Below are positions 23,104 to 34,628 of a stretch of DNA of 64,000 nucleotides, one piece after another; position 1 is the first letter of the stretch, and each line of letters starts with the position of its first letter. A program made the translations under genes and the position numbers. The stretch is from Camillea tinctor (lineage: Eukaryota > Ascomycota > Sordariomycetes > Xylariales > Xylariaceae), in NCBI GenBank assembly GCA_022578605.1, contig MU394074.1:62001-126000 (forward strand). The letters run 5' to 3'. The notes under the pieces are model-generated. The model made no database searches. It saw nothing but the letters and a program-made list of their open reading frames with translations, and was not told where the DNA came from.

Positions 23104-24188
23104 TCCTAGACATGGAAAGGCGGTGCTAGATCGCACATCAGAAGATGATTATCTTTTACCCCCCAAAAGCGGACTGCTTATCATGCACTGTCTTCGAAAT
23201 GCATCATATCTTGGCGTTTCTGAAATTATTTGCTTTTATTGGCGTTTCGGTGCGAAGCGAAGACTCTAATAAAGTTGTTAGATACAATATGAGTACTAGA
23301 GCTGGAGCAATCTCCTCTATTGAGAAGGCTGGCCGGCTTATGAGACTCCGAGTTCTTTGCATAAAAAAAGGGGGATATGGGTTGCGGTTTCTCGAAGGCG
23401 CATAATAATCAATCGAGGGGCTATTGAATATAGTTAGATGTATACCAAACAAACAAACAATAAGCGAATAAAAGCGCCACAGCATAAAAGTTCTGTTATG
23501 TTTTCCTGTCCATCCCATCGCAGTGACAAGTTCAATGCCGTAGTTTAGGCCTCTTCGAGAGACTGCCTACCTGATTAATCATAGTAAGTTGCCATTTCTG
23601 TAACGTTCGAGGTTGAGCCGAGACTTCACATGCCGAGAGGGAGAAGATAGAATGAAGTGTATCTCATCTACCGTGAGATAGGATAACAAGACGAAAAGAA
23701 GACACCACCGGGAAATGCGCACTCCGTGAACCATATCTCATTTCGAAGCAAAATTTCAGACCGATTGGACCAAGCACCACTTTGTGGTCTTGCGAGCGGG
23801 AGAAGATAAAGAAGATGATAGAACCGACCCGATGAAAACCAGTTCGAGTCTCACTAATCCGCGACACCCGAAGTAAATGTATATACCCTGTTCTCTAAAA
23901 ACAGCCAGAAAAAATAGTACGCTCAAAAAATTGGTGGTTCCTTTGCGACCCCCAATGGGGGAACCCCCCTGACAAAAACCCTCGAATAATCGCTATAATC
24001 CGCCCGTCTATAAAAAAGAAATTTTGAAAAAAGAAAAAGAAAATGTAGCCGCACCCTGAAAACTAGAAGTGAATACTCAAACCAAGTCCCCTTTTACATG
24101 TCTCATGCAAACCCCAGGAGTCTATCCCGGGGCTACAAAAAAGGAAATAATGCCTAGGCAAGGAGGTAGAGGAGATGTGACCCCCCGT
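23104..24188. other. Convergent 3' region
   Basis: Spacer between the 3' ends of the MARVEL gene and the SIS gene. A minus-strand frame of 67 codons at 23664-23867 has no features. A GGGGGAACCCCCC-like hairpin sequence occurs near 23951-23970. Nothing else is recognised. Confidence 0.5.
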
Positions 24189-25424
24189 TTAGTCCTGCCA
24201 GCCTAGTAACTGTCGAGCCTCCAAGACGCCAACAATCTCGCCCATTTTCATGACTGCGATTATAGAGTCCTCGCTGCAGCCGGCTTCGCCGTATTCAGGT
24301 GATGCAAGCAGGTTGCGTATCCATTCTGACGCCTGTGGTATCCTAGTTTCCGAGCTGATGGACATCCACTCCGACCGCTCAGCCAGTAAGCCGGGAATAT
24401 CGCGGGCCAAGGATGTCAGGTGCTCCGTGTCGAGCTGATGGATGCGACCGGGGCTAGCGATCGCGTCACCTACGCGTACCCAGCCCGACTCGGAGCTGTA
24501 ACCCGACTTTAAGATGTCCGCGCCACGAGCCTCGTGGACGGGTTTTGCGCAAATCGGAATGTTGGTGATGGGGACTGCGAGGTCAAGCATTTTTCTTGGC
24601 TTGCTGAATGCGGCGCCAATTGCACCCCCAGGGTGATTCCGCGCAAAGACCGAGGATACACTGGTGTGTAACTCTTGTGAGACAACGACAGCTAGGGCAT
24701 CCCCCAAGGCCAATGCAGCCGTGGTCGACGTCGTCGGAGCGGAAACACCGAATGACACCGTCTCAGGCTCGTGGATGGGAGCTGGAAGCAGCGTGGCACT
24801 GGGTCGTTGACGAATGATCTCGCAGTCGGTTGGTTGGACATGCGAAGTCAGTACAATCATGGGGAGAGTTGCATCTACGTGAGGTAAGAGAGTAAGGAGT
24901 TCCGGTGTCTTGCCGGAGAAAGTGATCAGTAAAACGACATCGTGCTTCCCGATTGTTCCAAGATCACCATGTAGCGCTTCGGTCGGATGGAGGAAGGTAG
25001 CATGTAATCCGAGGCTGTTAAACGTCGCAACTAGCTTCTTTCCAATATGGCCAGACTTGCCGACTCCAATGACTACTAGCTTGCCCCCTTCACAACATTG
25101 GCTGACGATGGCCTCCGCCGCAGCATTGAAGCCGTCTCCTGCGATCGAATCCGTCTTATAGAGCTGGGTGAGGCTCCTTAGAGCTGTGGCTTCGGTGTTT
25201 AAGACATGGACCGCTCCGGATACTCTTTGTTTGGCGAGGGAGGTTGGTGGTGCTACATTCTCTGCGCTTTCGGCTTCACCTAAACAGAACTGTTCGATCG
25301 GGTCGATTGGATCGGTGGTAGTCGGTGTCAAAGGGCTTGGAGGAGAAGGTGGGGGCATCGACGGGCGAGTGCATATTCCTAACAGATAGACCTCGCTATT
25401 GTGTACGGGATGATGTTCAACCAT
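24189..25424 (-). CDS. SIS-domain sugar-phosphate isomerase-like protein, KpsF/GutQ type
   Basis: Intronless, 411 residues. The SIS domain starts near residue 100, with GKLVVIGVGKSGHIGKK at 114-130, HPTEALHGDLG at 146-156, TFSGKTPE at 168-175 and ARNHPGGAIG at 261-270. These match the KdsD/KpsF/GutQ arabinose-5-phosphate isomerase pattern, including the substrate-site lysine and the late histidine. The usual SGET motif is SGKT here. Bacterial enzymes end with two CBS domains. The C-terminal 140 residues here keep the length and a final VMKMGEIVGVLEARQL-like CBS ending but are otherwise degenerate. The first 60 residues are proline/threonine-rich, and Met23 is a possible alternative start. Activity and substrate in a fungus are unknown. 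Confidence 0.88.
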   Translation of the reverse strand: MVEHHPVHNSEVYLLGICTRPSMPPPSPPSPLTPTTTDPIDPIEQFCLGEAESAENVAPPTSLAKQRVSGAVHVLNTEATALRSLTQLYKTDSIAGDGFNAAAEAIVSQCCEGGKLVVIGVGKSGHIGKKLVATFNSLGLHATFLHPTEALHGDLGTIGKHDVVLLITFSGKTPELLTLLPHVDATLPMIVLTSHVQPTDCEIIRQRPSATLLPAPIHEPETVSFGVSAPTTSTTAALALGDALAVVVSQELHTSVSSVFARNHPGGAIGAAFSKPRKMLDLAVPITNIPICAKPVHEARGADILKSGYSSESGWVRVGDAIASPGRIHQLDTEHLTSLARDIPGLLAERSEWMSISSETRIPQASEWIRNLLASPEYGEAGCSEDSIIAVMKMGEIVGVLEARQLLGWQD

Positions 25425-27849
25425 GTTGGGAATATATTCGAAATCTAGTTGACAAAGGCAAACTATAACGAGACAGGGGCAAAGCAGCTTCGAGTGAAGC
25501 GTGATATGCAGTTAACCGTCCTTTTCGCAATCTCGACAGTCCCTTAAAAAGCTGAACCCTGGTACGTAGATTCAATCACCCATATCGATCTTTACTAATC
25601 AACGGTAGGAAGACGTCCCGTTTCGATTCGGATCCGAGGCGTAGTTCCGGGTCGGCGCGATATTGGCACCGGTGGTGTGGGTGGCAGACCAAAACAAAAT
25701 AAGGGACCAGATAAACGGAGAGGCAAGAGGTATAGTTCACTCCCGAAAGAACGGATCAACCAAGTAAGTTGCTAGCAGATCAAACAAACGACTAGAACCC
25801 TAACCTAGAGGACCCAAAGCTTTATAGGAGGAGCTGGAGGAGCGCCGATATCCCAGATGCTCGTACATGAAAAAAAGATAGGCAATCGAAATTAGCCATT
25901 ACTGGCCAGTGCAAGACCGGGTGCGAGTTTCAGTCCCCACCATTCCGTGGGTATCTGGGAGCTGGGACCAAGGGAGCAATGCAAGTTCGCTGATGAATCA
26001 TGACCGAAAGCGGACAATAGAATGTCTGACATAAGGGCGAGCCGGACGGGAAGCTTGCCCATTCGGGGTTAATAGTGACGCCTAAGATGCTATCTCTTGC
26101 GTGCTTGAACCGATAGGGAGGGTGAGAGTGTGAATGTACTATTCTTGGCTCCTGTCGGTTTCGACGGCGAAATGCAGCACATCCAGTGATAGAAGCGCCA
26201 TGTGGGTGACCCGCATGGCTTGCGGCTTTTTTCATTTAGTGCACGCCTCACACGCTAATTGCAAGATATCATTAGCGAATAGAGGATGCTTGACTAACAT
26301 CACTATATCTGAAAACCTACCAGCCCGGCCGCTATCTGCGTTGATACTCTAGCGCCAGGACTAGGGTGCCGGGTTATTATTCTAGCCCGAGATTCAGGGC
26401 TATCCCACATGGGTAGGTGAATCGGATTTGGTGAGGATCGGGAATGCAATGGTAGATTTTGATTGATAATGCTGCTGGGTAACCTTGGAATCACTCTTAA
26501 GTTTGTTGCCTATGCCCATCCCCATCCCCATCCCTAGTCTCCGCATCTACAGGATGGAGGAGAGCTGCAGGCTGGGCACGCCTTGTTTCCTAGGACCTCC
26601 ATTGGCGTGTTTGTTCTGAAGGAGAGACGCATAGGTTATGTTAGTTGAAGCTTCCGGTGAAACATGAAACCTGCTGCTTGACTATGGGCTATGAGCTATG
26701 TAGGCTGTGCCGATATGCTTGTCTTTTGAACGGATAGCCAAGACTTTTTTAGTACGTAGTAGTGTGCAATTCCTCTTAGACGCAGGGTCCGCGGCAAATC
26801 CAGCAGGGTTGCAGTATCACACTGATAGGATTCTATCCACAGTGGTGACGGGTTAACTTCCTCGATGGGTAAACGAAGATATGTAGGTGCAGTACGGACG
26901 CGCAACATACGCACCCTTAAACTTGATCGAAGTTAACGAGAACCCACCGCGGCACATGTAACAGGGTTTCCTAGTCGGGCTTCCGACAATATGGTCTCTT
27001 TACTATATCATCAGAAATGATTGAGGACCACGGCGGCTTGGTTTCACTGATCTGGATGCCATGATAGAGACGTAAAGCTTATGACGACTCTCAATTTGTC
27101 TGTTACGGATTACACACAGGGCTGTGTTTGAAAGTGAAGAGAACCGATATCAAGACAAGGAGAAGTACGTAGAATGGGAAAAAGGAACACGTTTGCAGAT
27201 TACATGTTGTTTGAAGTTGTAGACATGTAAGATAGTAGGTTAAAGCAATAATAGTTATATGTATGTATCTACCTACTGCTAGTAGGTGGATATGGTGTAA
27301 CTTACTAGTGTGGTTATACAGACTGTTTAAAGTTATCGCTGTAAATTAGTCAAGGCAGAAATAAACTTCAAGTATCAAGTCCGTATCTACATACATACAT
27401 CCTAAAGTATATTCAGTGAAACATGTCACACACAACTGCCTTATCGGCAGACTCTCCTCCAGCCAGTCAGAATTTACCATCGCTTCATCGAGCAAAACCT
27501 GGGCCACACCAGCCACAGCGATCTACGTGACCTCCAACTTTTGGACCCACATTTGCTGTAGGGTAGAAGCATTGACCATGAATTTGCTGTCCATCTGCTT
27601 TTCTCCATGTCCATCAAATCAACCCACCCCGAGACTTATCCATCTTAAGACTTACATACAGAACGAAAACGCAGGGAAGACGAGAGAGGATCCCATTCAT
27701 CATTCATCATCATCACCACCCCTCTCTCTCTTTCTTTCTCAACCAAAAATCGAAACCTGTGAGGTGACGAATGCCTTGAATTATAAACAATAAAAAAGGA
27801 ATTAAGATTTACTGAAATCGCTTCGCTCTTTTTTTTTTCCCATTACAAG
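25425..27849. other. Divergent intergenic region, 2.4 kb
   Basis: Lies between the starts of the SIS gene and the claudin-like gene. The last 450 bases form a TC-rich leader; a 125-codon frame inside it (27416-27793) stops before the start codon and reads as low-complexity leader. I see no RNA gene. Confidence 0.5.
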
Positions 27850-29085
27850 ATGACGCGCCAGATCATATACAGCATTGCCTTAGGTGTCTTTGTGTGTAGT
27901 ACGTCATTTCTTCATTGTTTCGTCTCCCACACCAACCAACACCACACCATCCATCATACGCACGCAACACGCACATGTCCGACTCCATAGCCTACCTCTC
28001 CTATTTCCCCCCTTCCCTCACATATATGATAATTGTTTGTACTACCGTTGTCATTGTCGCTAGTAGTAGTTTATCATATTAGATTATTCTATAAGTGTAG
28101 AAGAATCTGAAGCATAGGGATTGTCTGTCATTGGGGCCCTCCCTTCCACCCCCTCAAGCATGATGGTGCCAATAAGCGCAAACTGCATAGCTCATCCATC
28201 CATCTCCCCATCTATCTATCCATGCGCCCCATTTTCGGGGAAGGGAAGAGGAGGGGAAGATGGTATAGTAGAGAGATTCGGAAGGGAGGGGTTGGGGAGA
28301 ATACCTAGTTAACGATAACGACAACTACAAACCGATATCACACAGCAAATACACAAGAACCATCGCAAAGCTAACAATATGTGTTTCCCATCTACACAGC
28401 GACGGCAATGACCATCACCTCGATCCTAACGCCACACTGGGTGTCCTACTCGGTGACGGCTGATACGGGCGCGATCTTTACTAAGTACATCGGCCTGCAC
28501 AAGAGCTGCTCCTCGGTCGACGAGCCCAAGTGTCGCCCCTTTCCTAGCGACGATGACTGCCGCGATGACCAGTTCTTCTGCTCTATGTGGCGCAGCAGCG
28601 GTTTTCTGCTCTCCTTCGCTACTATTGTTGAGCTTGCTACCCTAATCACCTTCCTGGTCGTCATAGCCGGCGGCAAGTACAAACGTGAAATGGGTTGGAA
28701 GTTGATTGGGGGCCTCCTGTTCGCTGATGCTGTTGTTGAATTCGCTAGCATGGGTATTGTTGTGAGTAAACCTAGTCCCAGTCCCAGTCCTGGCTTGCAT
28801 TGTCTTCCACCAGTCTAGTTCTCCTTTCCCCCCTTTTAACTATCTAGCGATATATTTCTTTGTTCTGACTTAATGGCCCCTCCGCCATGACTGTTCATAT
28901 AGGCTTATCTCTTCGACAATGATTCCCAGTTCGTGATCCCTGGCTGGGGACTCGACTGGTCTTTTATCCTATGCACGGTCAGTGCGAGCGTCTCAGTCTT
29001 GATAGCAGCAAGCCTAGCCGCATCTGCCTGGATCCTGCCCCCTGAAGACGATTACGAGTACCTCGAGGACCCTCTCGATGCCTAA
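27850..29085 (+). CDS. Claudin-like tetraspan membrane protein
   Basis: Fungal four-span protein of the PMP22/claudin-like kind, function not established. Exons are 27850-27898, 28400-28761 and 28903-29085, giving 197 residues. The first span begins in exon 1 (MTRQIIYSIALGVFV) and continues over a 501-nt intron into TTAMTITSILTPHWVSY. The extracellular loop has paired cysteines and ends in FFCSMWRSSGF, the feature I associate with this family. Later spans are LATLITFLVVIAGG, LLFADAVVEFASMGIV and ILCTVSASVSVLIAASLAA, and the tail is acidic. Donor GTACGT and a GCTAAC branch site support the long intron. Exon 1 is only 49 nt and lies in no long open frame, so it is easily missed. The family is sometimes mislabelled a splicing factor in databases. 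Confidence 0.85.
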
Positions 29086-29989
29086 GTATAAAATGATATA
29101 AAAAAACGGAGAGAGGATTGTTCGCATAAATCTAAATCAAGCTTGACCGGGCCATCAGGGCAATCAGATCATTATCACTTTTGAATCCTATAACACAATG
29201 GATATTCTGCCCCCTTTCCCGCTTACGCCCACTTTCCGGGCGCGCTTGAAGAAGAGTACTGCGACAAGGTTTAATATACACGCGCTAGAAAACGAGATGG
29301 AACGTTATGAAACAAAATATCTTATCTTTTTTCTTTCTTTTCGGTTTCTCCTTTTTTTCTCTCCTATTCTCCTCGTTTCAGAGGTGGAAAGAGTTAGGTT
29401 TCATGTCCCTTGACAAAGCATCATCTTTGATAATATACTCGATAGTAGTATATGGAGGGACGAGGGTTTGGTTCACAACACATAGGTCGTCTGGCGTTTT
29501 TAGCAAGGTTGATGCTTTTTTTTTTCGTATCTGGTTCCTCTCCTTTTTCGAAATCCACATGTTTTACGTGTTAGGACATCGCATAGAATATGCTAGTGAG
29601 GTGTTTTCCTTTCGAAGAGGAAAGAAAAGCAAGGTAATAATGATGGGGCATAGGGCATAGCCATGGTCTGTTCTTGTTTTATCTGCAAATGCGTGTTAGG
29701 TTTTTTGTTTACGTTTGTTACTGGTCATGAAGTGTGGCAGATAATAGTCTGTAGCTAGCTAGCAAGTTTCGTTTAATCTCAAATGTTGGCCATACATCAG
29801 ATACATACACACACACAGATATATATATCCCGTTAAAAAAAAAAATTTGAAGATGATATTAATGATCAACCTATACACTCCGTATTTTTGAGGGGGTATC
29901 CTAGCGTTTGGGCACAATTTACGGTAAATTTGCATCGTGACATGAGGGGTTGTTATTGTTATTTTCTTCTTCCCTTTCCTATCCACCTT
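29086..29989. other. Convergent 3' region
   Basis: T-rich spacer between the 3' ends of the claudin-like and WKF-domain genes. Short open frames on both strands overlap and are rich in phenylalanine because of the T runs. No gene is supported. Confidence 0.5.
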
Positions 29990-31279
29990 TCAGTCGTCAT
30001 CATCTTCCGACGAATCCGAATCCGATTCTGACTCGGAGGATTCAGACGACGACGAGGAGCTGCTCGACGAGGAATCTGCTTCGTTTCTAGCCGTCCCCAG
30101 TGCTGCCGCGCCTTCGTCCTCGGAATCAGACGAGCTGCTGCTGCTACTGCTGCTATCGCTGTCGGATTCAGAATCACTGTCTGAATCAGACTCAGAGCTG
30201 GTGTCGTCTTCCACAGTAGCGGTTCGCAGCTTTCTCTTCCGCTTGACTCGTTGCTGCGAGCCGTCGTTGAGCTTGAGGCGCTTGTCGCCCTCGGGCCCCT
30301 CGCCCGCAGCAGCTTGGTTAGCAGCACTCTGGGCGTCCTTGCTGGAACTCTCCCCCTTTTCTGGGGCTGCTGCATCTTCGCTGCTGGCTAGCTCGTCCAG
30401 CACCGTCTCGGCGCGCATGCGCTTGACGACGCGGCGCTGCATCTCCATGTCGGCGGTCCGCAGCACGTATTCCACCTCCTCGAACCGCCGCTTCTCCGGC
30501 GTCCGCTCCTTGCCCAGAAAGCCACCGACGACCGCCTCGTACTCCGCCTGCTTCTTCTCCGCCATGGCCTTGGAGCCCTCCTTGGCGCCGGGGAAGCCGT
30601 CGGCGCCCTGCTCGAGATCCCGCGCCCTGACGCCGTTGGCGAGCTCGCGCAGCCGCGTCCTGACCGCCCCCTTCAGGCCGCTGATGTACTCGTAGAACAC
30701 GCTGATGTCAGCGGCGGGGATGGTGGTCTCATCGGCGAAGACCTGCTCCAGCAGCTTCGTCTGGTGGTTCTTGTTGAACTTCCAGGACTCCCGCGACGTG
30801 TGCCACAGACGCAGGTACGTAAGTGCCGGTTCCAGATTGACGGGCGCCTGCTTGATTGGCTTTGCCGGGGGTGCCACGGCTTTCTTGGGAGACGGCTTGC
30901 TCGGTCTTTTGGCGGGGCGAGTAGTGCCGTTCGCTCTCGCCGGAGGCCTCGTCTCAGCAGCAGCAGCAGCAGTGTCGGCGGTAAAGGAGACAGACTTGGC
31001 CTTGGGCCTCTTGGGTGGTGCTGCCTGGGTAGAAGAACGACCCTGGGAATTGTCTTGCTTTGCCCTTTTGGCGGATTGCTCTAATGCAGGGGCACCGGGG
31101 GATTTCCTTTTCACATTGCGGACACCGGCGGGCGCGGGGGTACTTGTAGAGCTATTATGGGGGGCGGCGAAATGCTGTCCCTGCTCCTCGGATGCAGGCT
31201 TGAGCTTGAGACCCAATCGTTTCCAAGCCGGAACTCGCTGTGCTGGCGCATTCCCACTGGAGAGAGTGGAAGACGACAT
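29990..31279 (-). CDS. WKF-domain protein, probably nucleolar
   Basis: Intronless, 429 residues. The N-terminal 150 residues are basic and rich in alanine, proline and lysine (PKRPKAK, KPSPKKAV), consistent with nuclear import. The conserved domain follows at about residues 150-215: LTYLRLWHTSRESWKFNKNHQ, then LLEQVFADE and FYEYISGLKGAVRTRL. The WKF triplet and the closing GLKG motif are typical of this small conserved family, which includes human C7orf50. The C-terminal third alternates basic blocks (KRKRKLR) with long serine/aspartate/glutamate tracts and ends in DDDD, as in many ribosome-assembly factors. A role in ribosome biogenesis is inference. Long plus-strand frames across it are shadows. 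Confidence 0.88.
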   Translation of the reverse strand: MSSSTLSSGNAPAQRVPAWKRLGLKLKPASEEQGQHFAAPHNSSTSTPAPAGVRNVKRKSPGAPALEQSAKRAKQDNSQGRSSTQAAPPKRPKAKSVSFTADTAAAAAETRPPARANGTTRPAKRPSKPSPKKAVAPPAKPIKQAPVNLEPALTYLRLWHTSRESWKFNKNHQTKLLEQVFADETTIPAADISVFYEYISGLKGAVRTRLRELANGVRARDLEQGADGFPGAKEGSKAMAEKKQAEYEAVVGGFLGKERTPEKRRFEEVEYVLRTADMEMQRRVVKRMRAETVLDELASSEDAAAPEKGESSSKDAQSAANQAAAGEGPEGDKRLKLNDGSQQRVKRKRKLRTATVEDDTSSESDSDSDSESDSDSSSSSSSSSDSEDEGAAALGTARNEADSSSSSSSSSSESSESESDSDSSEDDDD

Positions 31280-32171
31280 TATTACAAATGGATTGGCGAA
31301 AAGCAGAACCCCAACAATAATGAAGAGGGTGGGAATGCAACAGAATATCCTGCTTTCAGTGCGACCCGCGGCGCCACCACGACCAGAATAGGTGAGGAGA
31401 TCGGTCTGCTGCTATACCGGTTCCACGTGCAGGACGCTTCGAGGATTCTGTCTGGCCAGTCTGGCTCAGTTGAACCTGGCCGCCCTGGCTTGACGTTTTC
31501 TTGTCTCGGAGTTCAGATACTGTGTTGTCGTACTAAAGGCGAAAAAAAAGAAGATACGGGATTTAGGTGTTAGAATGTAAGACATGTATATATATATAAC
31601 ATCAATATATATATGATATAACCCTATCGATCTGGGATAATGAGAACAGGAATAACATATCGGGTAGAAGATTGTCCCAGGCGGAAGAAGTTGTTGCCAA
31701 TGAAATTTCTGTAAAAGCTTCAATTCAGGTGAACTATTTTTTTAGTGGAGACCTGATCTATTTAGGCCTATCTCCATTTTTAAGTATGTATGGAGTACAT
31801 AGGTACATGGGTTAGTCACTACGAAATATAGTGGGTATCTATCGCCTATGGAACTTACCTAAATTCTTAAACCCCCCTCCTGGTCCGGGGATTGGAGCAC
31901 CTCACTGCCAGTGCCAGTGGCAGGTAACACTTAAAATCAAGACCTTGTGTCACCCGCATGTCGGGAGCATTACTTCGGACCGGACTCAGAAACATTCGGA
32001 AACTAGGCTTAGCTAATGAGCATAGAACATTTGAGTACTACTTGTACTATAATACCTATGTCTCTTATGAATGGTATCTGGATACTTAGTGCATACCACT
32101 AGTAGATAGGTTTTGAAGGACTACATGGCTGCCAGGTGCCCAGTGATCCTTATATGTATAAGAGGTAGGTA
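31280..32171. other. Spacer between the WKF gene and the transposon
   Basis: Holds the WKF-gene promoter. A plus-strand frame at 31157-31573 begins inside the WKF gene and is not believed. The GC level is normal right up to the transposon edge. No gene is seen. Confidence 0.5.
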
Positions 32172-32194
32172 CAGTAAACCCTCTCCATAACGAT
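32172..32194 (+). repeat. Left terminal inverted repeat of the transposon
   Basis: Twenty-three bases that match the reverse complement of 34254-34276 with one mismatch (position 15, C against T). The outermost bases CAGTAAACC are preserved at both ends. Confidence 0.93.
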
Positions 32195-34253
32195 ATGAAA
32201 AAACACACACTTCGTATCGTTATAAAGAGATTATCGTTAAAAGAGATTTTTTAGCAAAGTAAGTACCTTATAGTAATTTTCCTTTAAAATTTCTTAGTAA
32301 CTATTACTAAAAGTATATTTTAATATAAGTTTGTTTTTTTTTTTTGCAAATTAAAGCTAATGCCATTTTCTTTTTAACTATTAATTGCTAAATTCTTTAA
32401 AAGTTTATTAAGTTACACTATTATTTTTATTATATAAAAGTCTTTATTGCATTTAAAGCCTTTTAAGCCTTAATAATTAGCTTATCTTTATTTACATTTA
32501 TACTTTTATTATCGTTTTTATTATTATTTATATTTAGTTTAATAAAATAATTTAAAAAGATATTAAGGTTATTATTATTAAAATCGTTAATTAATTTATT
32601 AAATAGCTTAATAAAATTATTAATAGTTATAAATTTCTTAATAAGCTTTAATTGCTATGCTTTTTTAAACCTTTTTTTTAATTTATTTTTCTTAATAACA
32701 CGTTAATAATCCTCTTAATTTTAATTATTTAGCTAAGTAAAAAAGCTAAAGGTTAGCTTAAAAATTGTAAACTTTTACTAGCAATTTGCAATAGTTTTAA
32801 TTTTTACGTTTTAAAATTAAGTTTATATAACTTAATACATTATATATAAAAAATTAACTTTTTTAAACAAGTCTTTTTTTTCTATAAAGATACTAACTAC
32901 GTAATTTAGCTATAACTTTTAATAGTATAGTTTTAAGTTGCAAATAATATTTTAATTATAAAGTTAAAAAAATACTATTGCGTTTATAAGTAAAAATTCT
33001 ACTTATATATTTATTAAACTACTATAAAGTTATATAATGTTTTTTATTTCTTTTTTATAACTATTAAATCTGTTTATTAATAAAAAAACTTACTTATTGC
33101 GCATTTAAAAATTAAACCATTTAAAAAAATTAAAGAAAATTTTGCTAGTTATTTATGCTATTTTATTGCTATAATAATAAATAAGTAAGCTTATAATAAG
33201 TCGATTATTTTGCTTAAAACACCGTAAATTCTTTATATAGTTAATAATTTATAATAGCAGTTTTTTTATGCTATTTACGTTACAAATAGTTAATATAATA
33301 ACTTTTTTTTTATGCTTTTTCTTTTTAAAAAAAAAAGCTGTTATAAGTGTAATATTTAATGTGCTTTTTTAAAAAAAACTAGTTTTATTAGCGTTAAATA
33401 AGTCCTTAAAAGCATACTAATTTGTAATAACCTTAATTTTCTTTATACAAATCTTTTTATTTAACTTATTAACTAAAAAACTCTTTTTATATTAGCGTTA
33501 TCTTGTTATTTTATAGCATTATTTAAAACTATAAAGCTATTTAAATAACCATTTTAACTTTATTTTCTCGCAAAAAAAAAGTAACTAAGTTTAAATTTAA
33601 CTTGCAACTACGCAGATTATATTTTTATTTACAAGTATACGCTTAGCTTTTAAGCGTTAATACTACTTAAAAAAAGCCTTTTTCAATATAAAATAGTTTA
33701 TAAACATATGCCGTTAAATTTTGCCTTTCCTTTTTTTTAAAACTATAAAATTTAAATAATAATATTTAAAGAAAAAATACTAAAATATAATGCTTTAATT
33801 TATTTTTCGTTTATATTTACAAAAAAACTATAATTAAAAGTTATTTTGTTACTAAAAAAAGTTATTAAATTTTGCTTTTTAAAAGTTTTTTCGTTTTTTG
33901 TTTATAATTCCGTGCTACTATTACTTTAAAAAAAATATTATTTTAAAGTTTAAAAAAAAAAAAATTAAATAAAATAGTTACGAAGTAAATTAATTGAAAT
34001 TTAAAAAAAAAATAGCTAAGTAACAGTTATAAAATAAATAATATATAGTATAAAAAAAAAGGTTTAAAAAAAAGCTTAGCCCTTTTAATTTCCACAATAA
34101 AATTAAAAAAAATCTTAATATAACAATATATATAAGAAAATCTCGAAATCTTTAAAAATATATTATTTAATCTAAAATATCGTTATATTATATGTAAAAA
34201 TAAGTATATATAGCAAATTATATCGTTATAGGGAAATATCGTTATGGAACATA

Positions 34254-34276
34254 ATCGTTATAGAGAGGGTTTACTG
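34254..34276 (-). repeat. Right terminal inverted repeat of the transposon
   Basis: Inverse copy of the left end, followed directly by TA. It overlaps the last of four ATCGTTAT motifs. Confidence 0.93.
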
Positions 34277-34628
34277 TAGTACAGCAAAAACGTCACATCT
34301 GTTATGTAAGCGACTTAGCAAGCTTTTAGCGTAACGTAGAGGTGGCCCAAGCTTTACCCCCCAAGGCAGCTCAAACCGCGTCAACAGCTTGTGCGAGGCT
34401 ACTTACTAGTAGGTAACCATGTACATACAAGCACAAGCAAAAAGCACCGAAGCTCATCCCACTTCCCAATTCTTATGCGCTGAAAAACACCATCTTCAAC
34501 TTCCCACCACAACTTTGGCCACTTGATACCCACGCCTAGATCCTCTCAGATCCTCTCTCACTTGCATCTCATCTCCATTCTTCACCAACCATTATTCTTC
34601 CCACCGCCATCTCCCAGGATCTGTCACA
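34277..34628. other. SCL1 promoter region
   Basis: Normal-GC sequence from the transposon edge to the SCL1 start. It ends in a C/T-rich leader. The transposon sits only about 350 bp upstream of the start codon. Confidence 0.55.

Larger units (their letters stand above)
32172..34276. mobile_element. RIP-degraded Tc1/mariner (pogo-like) DNA transposon
   Basis: A 2,105-bp element begins CAGTAAACCCTCTCCATAAC and ends with the inverse copy, allowing one C/T mismatch over 23 bp. It is flanked by TA on both sides (32170-32171 and 34277-34278), the Tc1/mariner target duplication. The interior is extremely AT-rich with very little G or C, and the composition changes abruptly at both ends. This is what repeat-induced point mutation leaves behind. 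The size suits a pogo/Fot1-type element with one transposase gene, but stops are so dense in every frame that no transposase segment can be read. The pogo label rests on the terminal sequence style and the TA duplication. The element is certainly inactive. Confidence 0.85.

Noticed and set aside
27416..27793. A 125-codon frame upstream of the claudin-like gene
   Set aside because: It stops before the start codon, is low-complexity and lies in the expected leader.
30201..31391. Two long plus-strand frames opposite the WKF gene
   Set aside because: They are mirror readings of the serine- and alanine-rich coding strand; the minus-strand product has a recognised domain.
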